64,000 nt of DNA, from positions 1 through 64,000 of the forward strand of contig NZ_NQJF01000012.1 in assembly GCF_002245495.1 (NCBI RefSeq). Direction: 5' to 3'. Below, in pieces: positions 37,856-47,994 of the stretch (position 1 is the stretch's first letter; each line of letters opens with the position of its first letter). This stretch comes from Oceanimonas baumannii. GTDB lineage: Bacteria > Pseudomonadota > Gammaproteobacteria > Enterobacterales > Aeromonadaceae. Position numbers and translations under genes: made by a program. A model generated the notes under the pieces. It did not search any database, was not told the origin of the DNA, and saw nothing but the letters and a program-made list of their open reading frames with translations.

Positions 37856-39223
37856 ATGGCCAAGTCGAAAACTGCCTTTGTGTGTGGTGAGTGTGGTGCC
37901 GAGTTTCCCCGCTGGCAGGGGCAGTGTTCCGAATGTAAAGAGTGGAATACGATCAGTGAAATACGGCTGGCACCGGCTACCTCATCAAACCGTAACGCGC
38001 GTTTTTCCGGGTATGCCGGTCTGCAGGAAAGCAAAGTGCAGACGCTGGACGAAATTGCCATGACCGAAATTCCGCGCATAGACAGTGGCTTTCGTGAGCT
38101 GGATCGGGTGCTGGGGGGCGGTTTGGTACCGGGCTCGGCCATTCTGATCGGGGGGAATCCCGGAGCTGGTAAAAGTACTCTGTTGCTGCAGGTGATGTGT
38201 GGTCTGGCCGGACGCATGAAAACGCTGTATGTCACCGGGGAAGAGTCGTTGCAGCAAGTGGCCATGCGTGCGCAGCGGCTGAGTTTGCCCCGGGATCGGC
38301 TGCGTATGCTGTCGGAAACCAGTGTGGAGCAGATTTGTCATGTGGCCAGGGAAGAAAAACCGGCGGTGATGGTGATCGACTCCATTCAGGTTATGCATGT
38401 GTCCGATGTGCAGTCGGCACCGGGTTCGGTCAGCCAGGTACGTGAGGCGGCGGCCCAGCTGACCCGTTTTGCCAAACAACAGGGTGTGGTGATCCTGATG
38501 GTGGGTCATGTGACCAAAGACGGCACCCTGGCCGGGCCCAAGGTGCTGGAACACTGTATCGACTGTTCGGTACTGCTGGACGGTGCCACTGACAGCCGGT
38601 TCCGCACCTTGCGCAGCCATAAAAACCGTTTTGGGGCGGTGAATGAGCTGGGCGTATTTGCCATGACCGAAACCGGTATGAAGGAAGTCAGTAATCCTTC
38701 CGCTATTTTTCTCAGCCGGGGCGAAGAGCTGGTGACCGGCTCGGTGGTGATGGTTATCTGGGAAGGTACCCGCCCGCTGCTGGTGGAGTTGCAGGCGCTG
38801 GTGGATTACTCTCAGCTGGCCAACCCCCGCCGGGTCACGGTGGGGCTGGAGCATAACCGGCTGGCGTTGCTGCTGGCGGTGCTGCATCGTCATGGCGGCA
38901 TGCAGATGGCGGATCAGGATGTGTTTGTCAATGTGGTGGGCGGGGTGCGGGTGGAAGATACCAGTGCCGATCTGGCCTTGCTGCTGGCGCTGGTGTCGAG
39001 CTTTCGTGACCGGGCTTTGCCCAAGGAGCTGGTGGTGTTTGGTGAAGTTGGTCTGTCGGGAGAAATCCGGCCGGTGCCGTCCGGTCAGGAACGGTTGATG
39101 GAAGCTGCCAAACACGGCTTTACCCGTGCCATCGTGCCCTGGGCTAACCGACCCAAACAGGCCCCTGAAGGCATGGAAGTGATCGCGGTGAAAAAGCTGG
39201 AAGACGCCCTGGAGGCGCTGTAA
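37856..39223 (+). CDS. radA: DNA repair protein RadA (Sms)
   Basis: A 455-aa RecA-like helicase that promotes branch migration in recombination. It has a four-Cys zinc finger (CGECGAEF...CSEC) at 8-27, Walker A GGNPGAGKST, the RadA-specific KNRFG motif, and a C-terminal Lon-type domain (DVFVNVVGGVRV...ALVSSF). The length matches E. coli (460). It is flanked on both sides by divergent or convergent PilZ genes. Confidence 0.97.
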   Translation: MAKSKTAFVCGECGAEFPRWQGQCSECKEWNTISEIRLAPATSSNRNARFSGYAGLQESKVQTLDEIAMTEIPRIDSGFRELDRVLGGGLVPGSAILIGGNPGAGKSTLLLQVMCGLAGRMKTLYVTGEESLQQVAMRAQRLSLPRDRLRMLSETSVEQICHVAREEKPAVMVIDSIQVMHVSDVQSAPGSVSQVREAAAQLTRFAKQQGVVILMVGHVTKDGTLAGPKVLEHCIDCSVLLDGATDSRFRTLRSHKNRFGAVNELGVFAMTETGMKEVSNPSAIFLSRGEELVTGSVVMVIWEGTRPLLVELQALVDYSQLANPRRVTVGLEHNRLALLLAVLHRHGGMQMADQDVFVNVVGGVRVEDTSADLALLLALVSSFRDRALPKELVVFGEVGLSGEIRPVPSGQERLMEAAKHGFTRAIVPWANRPKQAPEGMEVIAVKKLEDALEAL

Positions 39224-39227
39224 TCGT

Positions 39228-39590
39228 TCAGTTTTCCTTGAGCAGCTGCTCCAACTGGCGATGCAGCAGTTGCTCCTCGCCCAGGTTCAGCTCTACCAGC
39301 CGGCGCAGCCGGGTGGCACTGTCCAGATCCAGCTGCTCGCACTCCAGCCCTATATGATCACCTTGATGATGGCGCTGGTGGCCAGACATGGTAATCCGGT
39401 TGCCATCATCGAGCAGTAGCTGCAGGCTCAGCCTGTCACCGTTGCTGCCTGGCCAGGGATGCTGCAGTGTCAGCAGGGCTCCGTGAAGAGAGATATCCCT
39501 GACTTCGGCAGGAAAAGAGGTGCCGTAGTCATCCTGCAACAGGGCGCTGGCATTGAATTCAATGCGGCTGAAGGCGCGGCGTTCACTCAT
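39228..39590 (-). CDS. Single-domain PilZ protein
   Basis: A 120-aa PilZ-only protein. The N-terminal ERRAFSR supplies the RxxxR arginines and DISLHG the second c-di-GMP motif. A short helical tail ends the chain (LNLGEEQLLHRQLEQLL). It is convergent with radA (stops 4 bp apart) and 11 bp downstream of rsd on the same strand, so it is probably co-transcribed with rsd. It could act as a c-di-GMP-dependent partner; the target is unknown. Confidence 0.88.
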   Translation of the reverse strand: MSERRAFSRIEFNASALLQDDYGTSFPAEVRDISLHGALLTLQHPWPGSNGDRLSLQLLLDDGNRITMSGHQRHHQGDHIGLECEQLDLDSATRLRRLVELNLGEEQLLHRQLEQLLKEN

Positions 39591-39601
39591 AGAGCCTCCT
39601 C

Positions 39602-40072
39602 TCAGGCCGGTTCACCGGTGTCCAGGTGATCGGCAAGACGAATAGCCGATACCAGCCGGTCTTCGAGTGAGAAGCGCTCTTCCAGCAACTCACCCAGTCT
39701 GTTCAGATCCTGATCCAGCTCCATTTCCATCATGAGATCGTCATCGGCCTCATGATATCGGTCATGAAAGTTAAGGGCTTCATCGGTATTGCGTTTGATG
39801 CGCGGATAAATACGCTCGGCCAGTACCCGGGCATTGCCTTTGGAGGCTTCATAAGCGGCGAGCACGTGGTCGTAAATTTCAAAATGGCCAGCTGAGACAT
39901 AATCTATCAGCTGGCCACAGAATTCATGCAGTTCTTCTTTCGCGGGCAGGTTTTTATTGGTGGAAAGGCGAATATATTCGACGAGTAAATGCTGGCGAGC
40001 ATTAAGAAAGGCGTCCAGTGCCTTATGTATTCCGCCAAGCCTGGCTTTGGTTTGTTCCAGTTTCCCGAGCAT
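39602..40072 (-). CDS. rsd: Anti-sigma-70 factor Rsd / AlgQ family
   Basis: A 156-aa all-helical protein of the Rsd/AlgQ family, which binds region 4 of sigma-70 and favours alternative sigma factors in stationary phase. Conserved parts are ARQHLLVEYIRL, LIDYVSAGHFEIYDHVL and LLEERFSLEDRLV. It is divergent from hemE, as in E. coli. Confidence 0.93.
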   Translation of the reverse strand: MLGKLEQTKARLGGIHKALDAFLNARQHLLVEYIRLSTNKNLPAKEELHEFCGQLIDYVSAGHFEIYDHVLAAYEASKGNARVLAERIYPRIKRNTDEALNFHDRYHEADDDLMMEMELDQDLNRLGELLEERFSLEDRLVSAIRLADHLDTGEPA

Positions 40073-40249
40073 GATTCCCTCCGTGGGCTGCCTGATGGGC
40101 TCACTATCTATAACTAATGAAAAGTGGTGCCGGGGTCAATAGCTTATGGTGGATTTGTAACCATTATGGGGGGCAGGCCGGCTTTTTCGCGTTCCTGTGC
40201 GGTGGTGGTACAATGCGGCCAAATTTTGCCACAGATGCGGAACCACGGA

Positions 40250-41317
40250 ATGAAACCACTTAAGAATGATACTTATCTGCGTGCGCTGATGCGTCAGCCG
40301 ACTGACTACACTCCGGTATGGATGATGCGTCAGGCCGGTCGCTATCTGCCGGAATATAAAGCGACCCGTGCCCAGGCCGGCGACTTTATGTCTCTTTGCC
40401 GTAATGCCGAGCTGGCGTGCGAAGTTACCCTGCAGCCGTTGCGCCGTTTTCCGCTGGATGCGGCCATTCTGTTTTCCGATATTCTGACCATCCCTGATGC
40501 CATGGGGCTGGGGCTCTATTTTGAAACCGGTGAAGGCCCGCGTTTTGAACGTCCGGTCACCTGTGCCGCCGATGTGCAGCGTATCGGGATTCCCGATCCG
40601 GAAGGTGAGCTGGGATACGTGATGAATGCCGTGCGTACCATTCGCCGGGAATTACAGGGCGAGGTGCCGTTGATTGGTTTTTCCGGCAGCCCCTGGACCC
40701 TGGCCACCTATATGGTGGAAGGCGGCAGCTCCAAGGCCTTCACCAAAATCAAGAAAATGATGTATGCCGAGCCGCAGACCCTGCATCTGCTGCTCGACAA
40801 GCTGGCCGACAGTGTGACCAGTTATCTGAATGCACAGGTTGCTGCCGGTGCCCAGTCGTTGATGATCTTCGACACCTGGGGCGGTGTGCTGACTCCGCGG
40901 GATTACAATGAGTTCTCGTTGCAGTACATGGCAAAAATCGTGGACGGCCTGACCCGTGAAAGTGACGGCCGACGTGTGCCCGTGACCCTGTTTACCAAAA
41001 ATGGCGGACAATGGCTGGAAGCCATTGCGGCCACCGGCTGTGATGCCGTGGGCCTGGACTGGACTATTAATATTGCCGATGCCAAGCGCCGTGTGGGCGA
41101 TAAAGTGGCCCTGCAGGGCAATATGGATCCGTCCATGCTGTATGCCTCACCCGAGCGTATTGAGCAGGAAGTGGCCAGCATTCTGGAAGGTTTCGGCCAT
41201 GGGCCCGGCCATGTATTCAACCTGGGCCACGGCATTCATCTGGATGTTGAGCCGGAGCATGCAGGTGCCTTTATTGAATCGGTACACCGTCTGTCACGGT
41301 CTTATCACGCCGGGTAA
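40250..41317 (+). CDS. hemE: Uroporphyrinogen decarboxylase
   Basis: A 355-aa haem-pathway enzyme that converts uroporphyrinogen III to coproporphyrinogen III. Motifs are [15 protein letters not shown] with the active-site Arg, [32 protein letters not shown] and FNLGHGIH. The start at 40250 gives the E. coli-like N-terminus ([13 protein letters not shown]). It stands alone on this strand, with rsd divergent. Confidence 0.98.
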   Translation: MKPLKNDTYLRALMRQPTDYTPVWMMRQAGRYLPEYKATRAQAGDFMSLCRNAELACEVTLQPLRRFPLDAAILFSDILTIPDAMGLGLYFETGEGPRFERPVTCAADVQRIGIPDPEGELGYVMNAVRTIRRELQGEVPLIGFSGSPWTLATYMVEGGSSKAFTKIKKMMYAEPQTLHLLLDKLADSVTSYLNAQVAAGAQSLMIFDTWGGVLTPRDYNEFSLQYMAKIVDGLTRESDGRRVPVTLFTKNGGQWLEAIAATGCDAVGLDWTINIADAKRRVGDKVALQGNMDPSMLYASPERIEQEVASILEGFGHGPGHVFNLGHGIHLDVEPEHAGAFIESVHRLSRSYHAG

Positions 41318-41325
41318 GAGAGTGA

Positions 41326-41386
41326 TGTCTAGTCCTGAACTTCCTATATTCGGGGGAAAGGTGTAAACCATATTCAGGATTAGACA
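41326..41386. repeat. 14-bp imperfect inverted repeat after hemE
   Basis: TGTCTAGTCCTGAA (41326-41339) pairs with TTCAGGATTAGACA (41373-41386), with one G-T pair and a 33-nt loop. It lies between hemE and the shared terminator. Role unknown. Confidence 0.5.
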
Positions 41387-41388
41387 AG

Positions 41389-41428
41389 ACGTATAAAAAA
41401 AGCGCCTCAAGGCGCTTTTTTTATACGT
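41389..41428. terminator. Bidirectional hemE/mepM terminator
   Basis: An 18-bp perfect stem: AAGCGCC-TCAA-GGCGCTT is extended by A7/T7 and ACGTAT/ATACGT. The symmetric A and T runs let it serve both convergent genes. Confidence 0.95.
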
Positions 41429-41437
41429 AGCTGAAGG

Positions 41438-42781
41438 TTAACCGGCTGATAACTGTAGCTTCAGTTGCTTTACCCGGGTAAGAAATTGCTGACGATCATT
41501 ACCGGTCAGGCCTTCCGCCATGGGAAGTTTCACCTGCATAGGATCCACTTGCCGGTTATTTACCAGAAACTCGTAATGCAGATGCGGTCCGGTAGAGCGG
41601 CCGGTGTTACCGGACAGCGCGATCTGTTCACCGCGGCGTACCTTGTCTCCGGGTTTGACCAGGAATTTGCTCAGGTGCAGAAAGCGGGTGGTGTATTTAC
41701 GGCCATGACGAATAACCAGGTAGTTACCGGCCAGGCGATGCCGGGTAGCCTTGACGACCACGCCGTCACTGGGGGCGACGACCGGAGTGCCGGTAGGCAC
41801 TGCAAAGTCGGTGCCCTTGTGAGGACGAACACGACCCGTTACCGGGTGTTTGCGGTGAAGATTAAAGCTGGAGCTGATACGGGAGCGATGCTTGAGCGGA
41901 ATACGCATAAAACCGCGCTCCATACTGTTGCCTTTAGCATCATAGAAATTGCCGTCTTCATGGCGGAACACCTGGTAACTGCGACCGGCATTGACGATCT
42001 CGACTGCCTGCAGCTCGGATTTTCCGGTGCTCTCTCCTTCCACAAACTCGCGCTTGACCACTACTCTGAAGGTGTCGCCCTGACGCAGGTCACGGGCAAA
42101 GTTCAGTTGCCACTGAAACAGGTTGGCCACTTTCTGTATTTGCCCTGCCGACAGTCCGGCACTGCGTGCACTGAGATAAAAGCTGCCGTTAATGGTGCCG
42201 CTAAGGCTGCGGCTTTCCCAGCGGCTTTCTTCGGTTTTCAGGCGGCTGGTATAGCTATCGCCGCTGCGGCTGAAAATACGAGTGTGCAGAATATCACGCT
42301 GTAGTTTGAATTCCTGCAGCAGGTTATCCTGGTCAATCAGCAGGTACAGGGTCTGTCCCGGGCGGAGGCCATCGAGGGCCCGATCCTTATCTGCATCCAG
42401 CAGCTTGTACATGGTAGCCAGAGGCAAGCCCAGGCCGTTAAAAATGGTACTTAGGGTATCGCCGTTCTGCACCACATATTCCTGCCATTCCGGCTCACTG
42501 GCGGCAATTTCATCCAGTGCATCCACCGGCTCGGCGGCACCGATATCATCGTTGGGCAGGGCATAAAACTCGGTGCTGTCGACACGCTCCTGTTGGGGAA
42601 CGTGCAGTGATGCCGGGATGCTGATGCGTACCGGCTTATCCATCAGTTCACCCGGAGTCGGGATCAGGGCCGCAGTGAAAAGGGTCAGGCCACTGAGCAG
42701 GACAATGCCGTACAGGTGACGCTTGGGCAGGGAAGTGGGTATGTCCTGCAGTCTGCTTTGTATCGGGCGGAGAAACTTCAT
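41438..42781 (-). CDS. mepM: Murein DD-endopeptidase MepM-like (M23)
   Basis: A 447-aa inner-membrane-anchored peptidase that cuts D-Ala-mDap cross-links to allow sacculus growth. One helix (about 23-42) anchors it. An OapA/LysM-like region (YVVQNGDTLSTIFNGLGL) follows, then the LytM domain with HKGTDFAVPTGTPV and GPHLHYEF (His, Asp and His-x-His zinc site). The ATG at 42781 gives the E. coli-like size (440 aa). Its position beside the znu genes also matches E. coli, where yebA/mepM adjoins znuA. Confidence 0.95.
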   Translation of the reverse strand: MKFLRPIQSRLQDIPTSLPKRHLYGIVLLSGLTLFTAALIPTPGELMDKPVRISIPASLHVPQQERVDSTEFYALPNDDIGAAEPVDALDEIAASEPEWQEYVVQNGDTLSTIFNGLGLPLATMYKLLDADKDRALDGLRPGQTLYLLIDQDNLLQEFKLQRDILHTRIFSRSGDSYTSRLKTEESRWESRSLSGTINGSFYLSARSAGLSAGQIQKVANLFQWQLNFARDLRQGDTFRVVVKREFVEGESTGKSELQAVEIVNAGRSYQVFRHEDGNFYDAKGNSMERGFMRIPLKHRSRISSSFNLHRKHPVTGRVRPHKGTDFAVPTGTPVVAPSDGVVVKATRHRLAGNYLVIRHGRKYTTRFLHLSKFLVKPGDKVRRGEQIALSGNTGRSTGPHLHYEFLVNNRQVDPMQVKLPMAEGLTGNDRQQFLTRVKQLKLQLSAG

Positions 42782-42970
42782 CCGGTTTACCTGTGCCTGT
42801 AAATAATTACACGATGCATGGAAGCGGTGTTTTGCCGGTTCTTTATTAAAACAAGCTATAAAAACACTGTTTTTAGTTACAAAATGGCCCGTTATACGAC
42901 GGGCCACCAAGGTTAGTGCATCACTTCATAAGAAAGTTCTGCATTATACAAAAAAATTGTGTCCGGGTGT

Positions 42971-43921
<951 letters not shown>

Positions 43922-43956
43922 ACTCTGATGATGGTGAATGGAATTTACCTGAAACG

Positions 43957-43977
43957 GAATGTTATAATATTACAAAC
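43957..43977. promoter_or_regulatory. Zur-type operator over the znuC promoter
   Basis: AATGTTATAATATTACAAA closely matches the enterobacterial Zur box (AATGTTATAATATCACA-like). It contains the TATAAT -10 (43963-43968) of the znuC side. It lies between divergent znuA and znuC, so Zn-bound Zur should repress both. Confidence 0.82.
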
Positions 43978-44000
43978 ATCGAAGTAAAGGCACATCTCCA

Positions 44001-44738
44001 ATGACCAAACTGGTAGAGCTGACGGAAGTCGGCCTGGAGGCTGACGGTAACGTCATTCTTGATCGTATATCTCTCAGCCTGCATCGCGGTGAAATTCTGA
44101 CCGTAGTTGGTCCTAACGGGGCCGGCAAAAGTTCGTTAATCAAACTGGTCCTGGAACTGCGCCGGGCAACCCAGGGCAGGCTGTGGCGCAAGCCGGGCCT
44201 GCGTGTGGGTTATGTGCCCCAGAAACTGCATCTGGATCCCGTGTTGCCGCTGACTGTGGCACGTTTTCTGAGTTTGTCCCGCGGACGGCGGCTGACGGTG
44301 GCACAGGCGCTGGCGCGGGTGGGGGCCGAGCGACTGGCTGAGCGTGCCATGCAGGCGCTTTCCGGTGGAGAGATGCAGCGTATTCTGCTGGCTCGGGCCC
44401 TGATGATGGCACCCGAGTTGCTGATTCTGGACGAGCCTGCCCAGGGAGTCGACGTACATGGACAGACCGAGCTGTATGCTCTGATTCAGCAACTGGCCGA
44501 AGAGCTGCAGTGCGGCGTGCTGATGGTATCCCACGATTTGCACCTGGTGATGGCCAGCACCCACAGAGTCATCTGTCTTAACCGCCATGTTTGCTGTCAT
44601 GGCGAGCCTGAGCAGGTAGCCCGTCATCCCGAGTTTGCCCGTCTGTTCGGCCGGCCCGAGCTTGCTCAGCTGGCGGTGTATACCCACCATCACCATTGTG
44701 ACGAGGAACACCACGGAGATGTACGCCATGTGGGATAG
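44001..44738 (+). CDS. znuC: Zinc ABC transporter ATP-binding protein
   Basis: A 245-aa ATPase energising zinc import. It has Walker [10 protein letters not shown], the signature [15 protein letters not shown], Walker [13 protein letters not shown] and the switch His in VSHDLH. The C-terminus is His-rich ([14 protein letters not shown]), as in other ZnuC proteins. It overlaps znuB by 11 nt. Confidence 0.96.
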   Translation: MTKLVELTEVGLEADGNVILDRISLSLHRGEILTVVGPNGAGKSSLIKLVLELRRATQGRLWRKPGLRVGYVPQKLHLDPVLPLTVARFLSLSRGRRLTVAQALARVGAERLAERAMQALSGGEMQRILLARALMMAPELLILDEPAQGVDVHGQTELYALIQQLAEELQCGVLMVSHDLHLVMASTHRVICLNRHVCCHGEPEQVARHPEFARLFGRPELAQLAVYTHHHHCDEEHHGDVRHVG

Positions 44739-45516
44739 TTTTCTGCTTTATGCGCTGCTGGCTGGTCTGGGTATTGCCTTGCTGGCCGGCCCCCTGGGGA
44801 GTTTCGTAGTGTGGCGGCGCATGGCGTATTTCGGTGACACCCTGGCGCACTCGTCGCTGTTGGGGGTTGCCATGGGGCTGCTGTTGCAGGTCAATCTGAC
44901 GCTGTCAGTGCTGGTGGCCTGTGTACTGCTGGGAATATTGCTGGCGGGATTACAGCGGGGCAGCCGGCTGGGAACCGACACCTTGCTGGGGATCCTGGCT
45001 CATACTGCCCTGTCTCTGGGGCTGGTATCACTGGCTTTTATGGATAACGTCCGGGTCGATCTGATGGCTTACCTGTTCGGTGATCTGCTGGCGATCCAGG
45101 CTTCGGATCTGGCCTGGATATATGGTGGTGGTGCTCTGTTGCTGCTGGTGTTGCGCCAGTTCTGGAGTCCGCTGCTGTCGATTACCGTGAGTGAGGAACT
45201 GGCCCGGGTGGAAGGGCTTAAAGTAGAGCGGCTCAAGTTGCTGCTGTTGCTGATGATCAGCGTGCTGATTGCAGTGGCGATGAAGTTTGTAGGGGCACTG
45301 ATTATTACTTCATTGCTGATTATTCCTGCCGCCACCGCCCGTCGTTTCAGCCGCACTCCGGAGCAGATGGCCGCCCTGGCCTCGGGCATTGGTGTGCTGG
45401 CGGTGATTGGGGGGTTACAACTCTCGGTCAGTTACGACACCCCCACCGGCCCGTCGGTGGTGGTGGCCGCTGCCACCCTGTTTCTGTTGTCTCAGGTAGT
45501 GCCAAAGCGGGGCTAA
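44728..45516 (+). CDS. znuB: Zinc ABC transporter permease
   Basis: A 262-aa permease with about eight helices, containing [41 protein letters not shown] and [22 protein letters not shown]. The ATG at 44728 has GGAG 9 nt upstream; the ATG at 44719 touches that GGAG, so it is less likely. It ends the znuCB unit. Confidence 0.95.
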   Translation: MWDSFLLYALLAGLGIALLAGPLGSFVVWRRMAYFGDTLAHSSLLGVAMGLLLQVNLTLSVLVACVLLGILLAGLQRGSRLGTDTLLGILAHTALSLGLVSLAFMDNVRVDLMAYLFGDLLAIQASDLAWIYGGGALLLLVLRQFWSPLLSITVSEELARVEGLKVERLKLLLLLMISVLIAVAMKFVGALIITSLLIIPAATARRFSRTPEQMAALASGIGVLAVIGGLQLSVSYDTPTGPSVVVAAATLFLLSQVVPKRG

Positions 45517-45629
45517 CCTGTAGCGTGAAGCAGACACTCTTGCCCTCCTTGGGCTAGCACCCAGTTGCCCGTTAGTTTCTAACCGGCAGCTCCGCCATTT
45601 TACGAAGTGACAGCGGGGATTGCCGTAGC

Positions 45630-45665
45630 CGCCCGTCAAATGCCATGGATGGCATTTGACGGGCG
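45630..45665. repeat. 16-bp perfect palindromic hairpin after znuB
   Basis: CGCCCGTCAAATGCCA and TGGCATTTGACGGGCG pair perfectly around a TGGA loop, with no T-run. It could be a transcript-end hairpin for znuCB or an intergenic palindromic repeat unit. Confidence 0.7.
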
Positions 45666-45732
45666 TTACATGGAGGTACTTGAAGCGTATCGCAACCGCG
45701 CTGTCGCTTCGTATTGCTGAGTTTTCCGGCTT

Positions 45733-46305
45733 CTAGCTCTTCAGAACCTCATGCACCCGCGCCCGGAGTGCGGGCAGCTCTTCCTGCTCAAACCAGGGGT
45801 TTTGCATCAGCCAGCGGCGATTGCGTGGAGATGGATGGGGAAGCGGCAGGCGCTCGGGGGAAAACTCCCGCCAGTGGCGCACTGTTTCGGTGAGGGTGGA
45901 GTAACGCTTGCCGAGATAATAGCGCTGCGCATACAGGCCGATGAACAGGGTCAGTTGAATATCCGGCAAGGCGGACAGAATACGTTCGTGCCAGGTCGGT
46001 GCGCATTCCGGACGGGGAGGCAGATCACCGCTTTTTCCCCGTCCCGGATAACAGAACCCCATGGGCATAATGGCGATCTGTTCAGGATCATAAAAGGTAT
46101 CCCGGTTTACCTGCAGCCAGCGGCGCAGGGTGTCGCCGCTGGGATCGTTCCAGGGAATGCCGGTTTCATGTACCCGGGTGCCCGGTGCCTGACCGATGAT
46201 CAAAATGCGCGCGTTTTTCCCCAGCTGTACCACGGGCCGTGGGCCAAGGGGGAGCTGGGCTTCACACAGCCGGCAGGTACGCACCTCGGCAAGCAGGGCT
46301 TTCAT
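45733..46305 (-). CDS. Uracil-DNA glycosylase superfamily protein
   Basis: A 190-aa protein of the UDG superfamily. It starts with a CRLC pair, then LIIGQAPGTRVHETGIPWNDPSGDTLRRWL, which corresponds to the uracil-binding motif A region. PLPHPSPRNRRWLMQNPWF matches the motif B loop (HPSPxN). It belongs to the subgroup with the GQAPG signature, whose activity is little known. It starts on the last base of the stop of the upstream dehydrogenase, so the two are coupled. Confidence 0.87.
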   Translation of the reverse strand: MKALLAEVRTCRLCEAQLPLGPRPVVQLGKNARILIIGQAPGTRVHETGIPWNDPSGDTLRRWLQVNRDTFYDPEQIAIMPMGFCYPGRGKSGDLPPRPECAPTWHERILSALPDIQLTLFIGLYAQRYYLGKRYSTLTETVRHWREFSPERLPLPHPSPRNRRWLMQNPWFEQEELPALRARVHEVLKS

Positions 46306-47249
46306 TAGTATCCCAGATCGAAATTCACCAGGCCTTCCATGGTTTTGCCTTCGATAAATTTCAGGTAGTTACGGCTGAAGCGGGTCACGATCTGATCCGG
46401 AAAGCTATAACCCGAGTTATGGGGGGTAATCACCACATTGGGCATATCCCACAGCGGGCTGTTTTCGGGCAGAGGCTCGGTCGCAAATACATCCAGCACC
46501 GCAGCGCCAATGCGACCGGTGCGCAGTGCGTGCAGCAGGGCTGTTTCGTTTACGGCATCGCCCCGGCCCACGTTACAGAAAATAACCCCGGGCTTGATAT
46601 GATTCAGCCTGTCTTCATTAAACAATTCACGGGTTTCGGGCGTGGATGGCAGCACACTCACCACCACATCTGCCTGTGGCAGTACCTTGTTCAGGGCGGG
46701 GGGCTGAAAGGTGCGTTCAAAGTTGGGAGCTTCACGGCCGGTTCGGCTCATACCCAGTACCGTCATGCCAAAATGACGGGCGGTGCCGGCCACATGCTGG
46801 CCAATGCTGCCAGTACCCAGAATCAGCATGGTTTTCCCGGCCAGGCTTTGATAGGCGATGGGCTGCCAGTTGTGATGTCGTTGCTGCTCCCGGTAGTGGC
46901 GCAGATGGCGGGTCAGGGACAGTAGGTGAGCAAACACATACTCACTGACCAGCGGGCCGAAAATGCCGCGCACATTAGTGAGCTGATAGTCCTGGCGGGT
47001 ACCGGGTTTAAGCAGGGCATCAACGCCGGCATAGGTGGACTGTACCCACTTCAGCTGGCGGGCCTCCTTTAGCCAGGGACGAATGCGGGCAGGTTCACCC
47101 AGCAGGATGTCGGCCCGTTCCAGAGCGGCACGGATCTCGTTGTCGTTGCCGGGCATCAGCACGGTCAGGCCCGGCAGATAGGCCTTGCCCAGCAGATCCT
47201 GATAGTGATGATTGTCCTGGCTGAGCAGCATCAGGGTATGATTGGCCAT
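46305..47249 (-). CDS. D-2-hydroxyacid dehydrogenase (GhrA-like)
   Basis: A 314-aa NAD(P)-dependent D-2-hydroxyacid dehydrogenase. The Rossmann motif is LGTGSIGQHVA. The catalytic Arg is in NVGRGDAVN, Glu in FATEPLPE and His in TPHNSGY. It could reduce glyoxylate or hydroxypyruvate. The start at 47249 has AAGGAG ahead; the frame remains open further upstream but without homology. Confidence 0.9.
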   Translation of the reverse strand: MANHTLMLLSQDNHHYQDLLGKAYLPGLTVLMPGNDNEIRAALERADILLGEPARIRPWLKEARQLKWVQSTYAGVDALLKPGTRQDYQLTNVRGIFGPLVSEYVFAHLLSLTRHLRHYREQQRHHNWQPIAYQSLAGKTMLILGTGSIGQHVAGTARHFGMTVLGMSRTGREAPNFERTFQPPALNKVLPQADVVVSVLPSTPETRELFNEDRLNHIKPGVIFCNVGRGDAVNETALLHALRTGRIGAAVLDVFATEPLPENSPLWDMPNVVITPHNSGYSFPDQIVTRFSRNYLKFIEGKTMEGLVNFDLGY

Positions 47250-47399
47250 ACCTGTATCTCCTTGAAATGGGGTGTTTGCTGGTTTTGTGAGACAATGACA
47301 CAGGAAAAATCTTATACCAGTGTTAGCTCCGTAAACTGTGAGCCTGAAGGCAAACGCTCCCTGAGTAAACGGGGCTAACCCAACGACAAGGAATTTTGT

Positions 47400-47978
47400 G
47401 TGTTCGGCGATAAATTTTATAAAAAACTCAGTAAACTGACTCCCTGGCAGCAAACCGTGTTTGCGCTGGCACTGGCTGAGCGTATGTATCCCAATTACCG
47501 GCTGTTTGCCGACACCTCCGGCTTTGGTGACGGAGAACGTTTTCGCCATTGCCTGGATGAGCTCTGGACTTATCTGACCGTAAAAGGCTCCCGGGTGGAT
47601 CTGTCTGCTGAGCTTGAGTCATTTGAAAATGTTATTCCGGATCCAAACAAATTTGAATCCTATGGTGCCTGGCCGGCCCTGGATGCCTGTGTGGCGCTGG
47701 GAGCTGCCTATAATTCCGTGATTTGCCGTATTGGCGAAGAAGCCCAGGAAGCCAGCAGTGCCTCACTGGGTACGGTAGCCGGCTTTGCCGAGCTGATGGC
47801 TGAACGTGAGCTGGAAGAGGCCGAGCTTTACGACCATGAACTGATGGAAGCTGAAATGGAGTTTCAGGTAGAGCTGCTGGAGCGGGTAGCACAACCCCGG
47901 GAAGCCGATACCATACTGGCAGTACGGGATTTTGCTGCCCAGGGAGGGGTATCCAATATTGGTATCGGGTTGGAATAA
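47400..47978 (+). CDS. yjaG: YjaG family protein (DUF416)
   Basis: A 192-aa cytosolic helical protein matching YjaG: LTPWQQTVFALALAERMYPNYRLF, TGFGDG-like SGFGDGERF, a central YGAWPALDACVAL and the C-terminal SNIGI. The function of the family is unknown. It starts with GTG, with AAGGA 7 nt upstream. Confidence 0.9.
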   Translation: MFGDKFYKKLSKLTPWQQTVFALALAERMYPNYRLFADTSGFGDGERFRHCLDELWTYLTVKGSRVDLSAELESFENVIPDPNKFESYGAWPALDACVALGAAYNSVICRIGEEAQEASSASLGTVAGFAELMAERELEEAELYDHELMEAEMEFQVELLERVAQPREADTILAVRDFAAQGGVSNIGIGLE

Positions 47979-47994
47979 GGCACCTTTGGTGCCG

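Noticed and set aside
37985-39115. A 376-codon minus-strand frame opposite radA
   Set aside because: It is a shadow of radA, His/Gln-rich as expected from the reverse complement, and has no family features.
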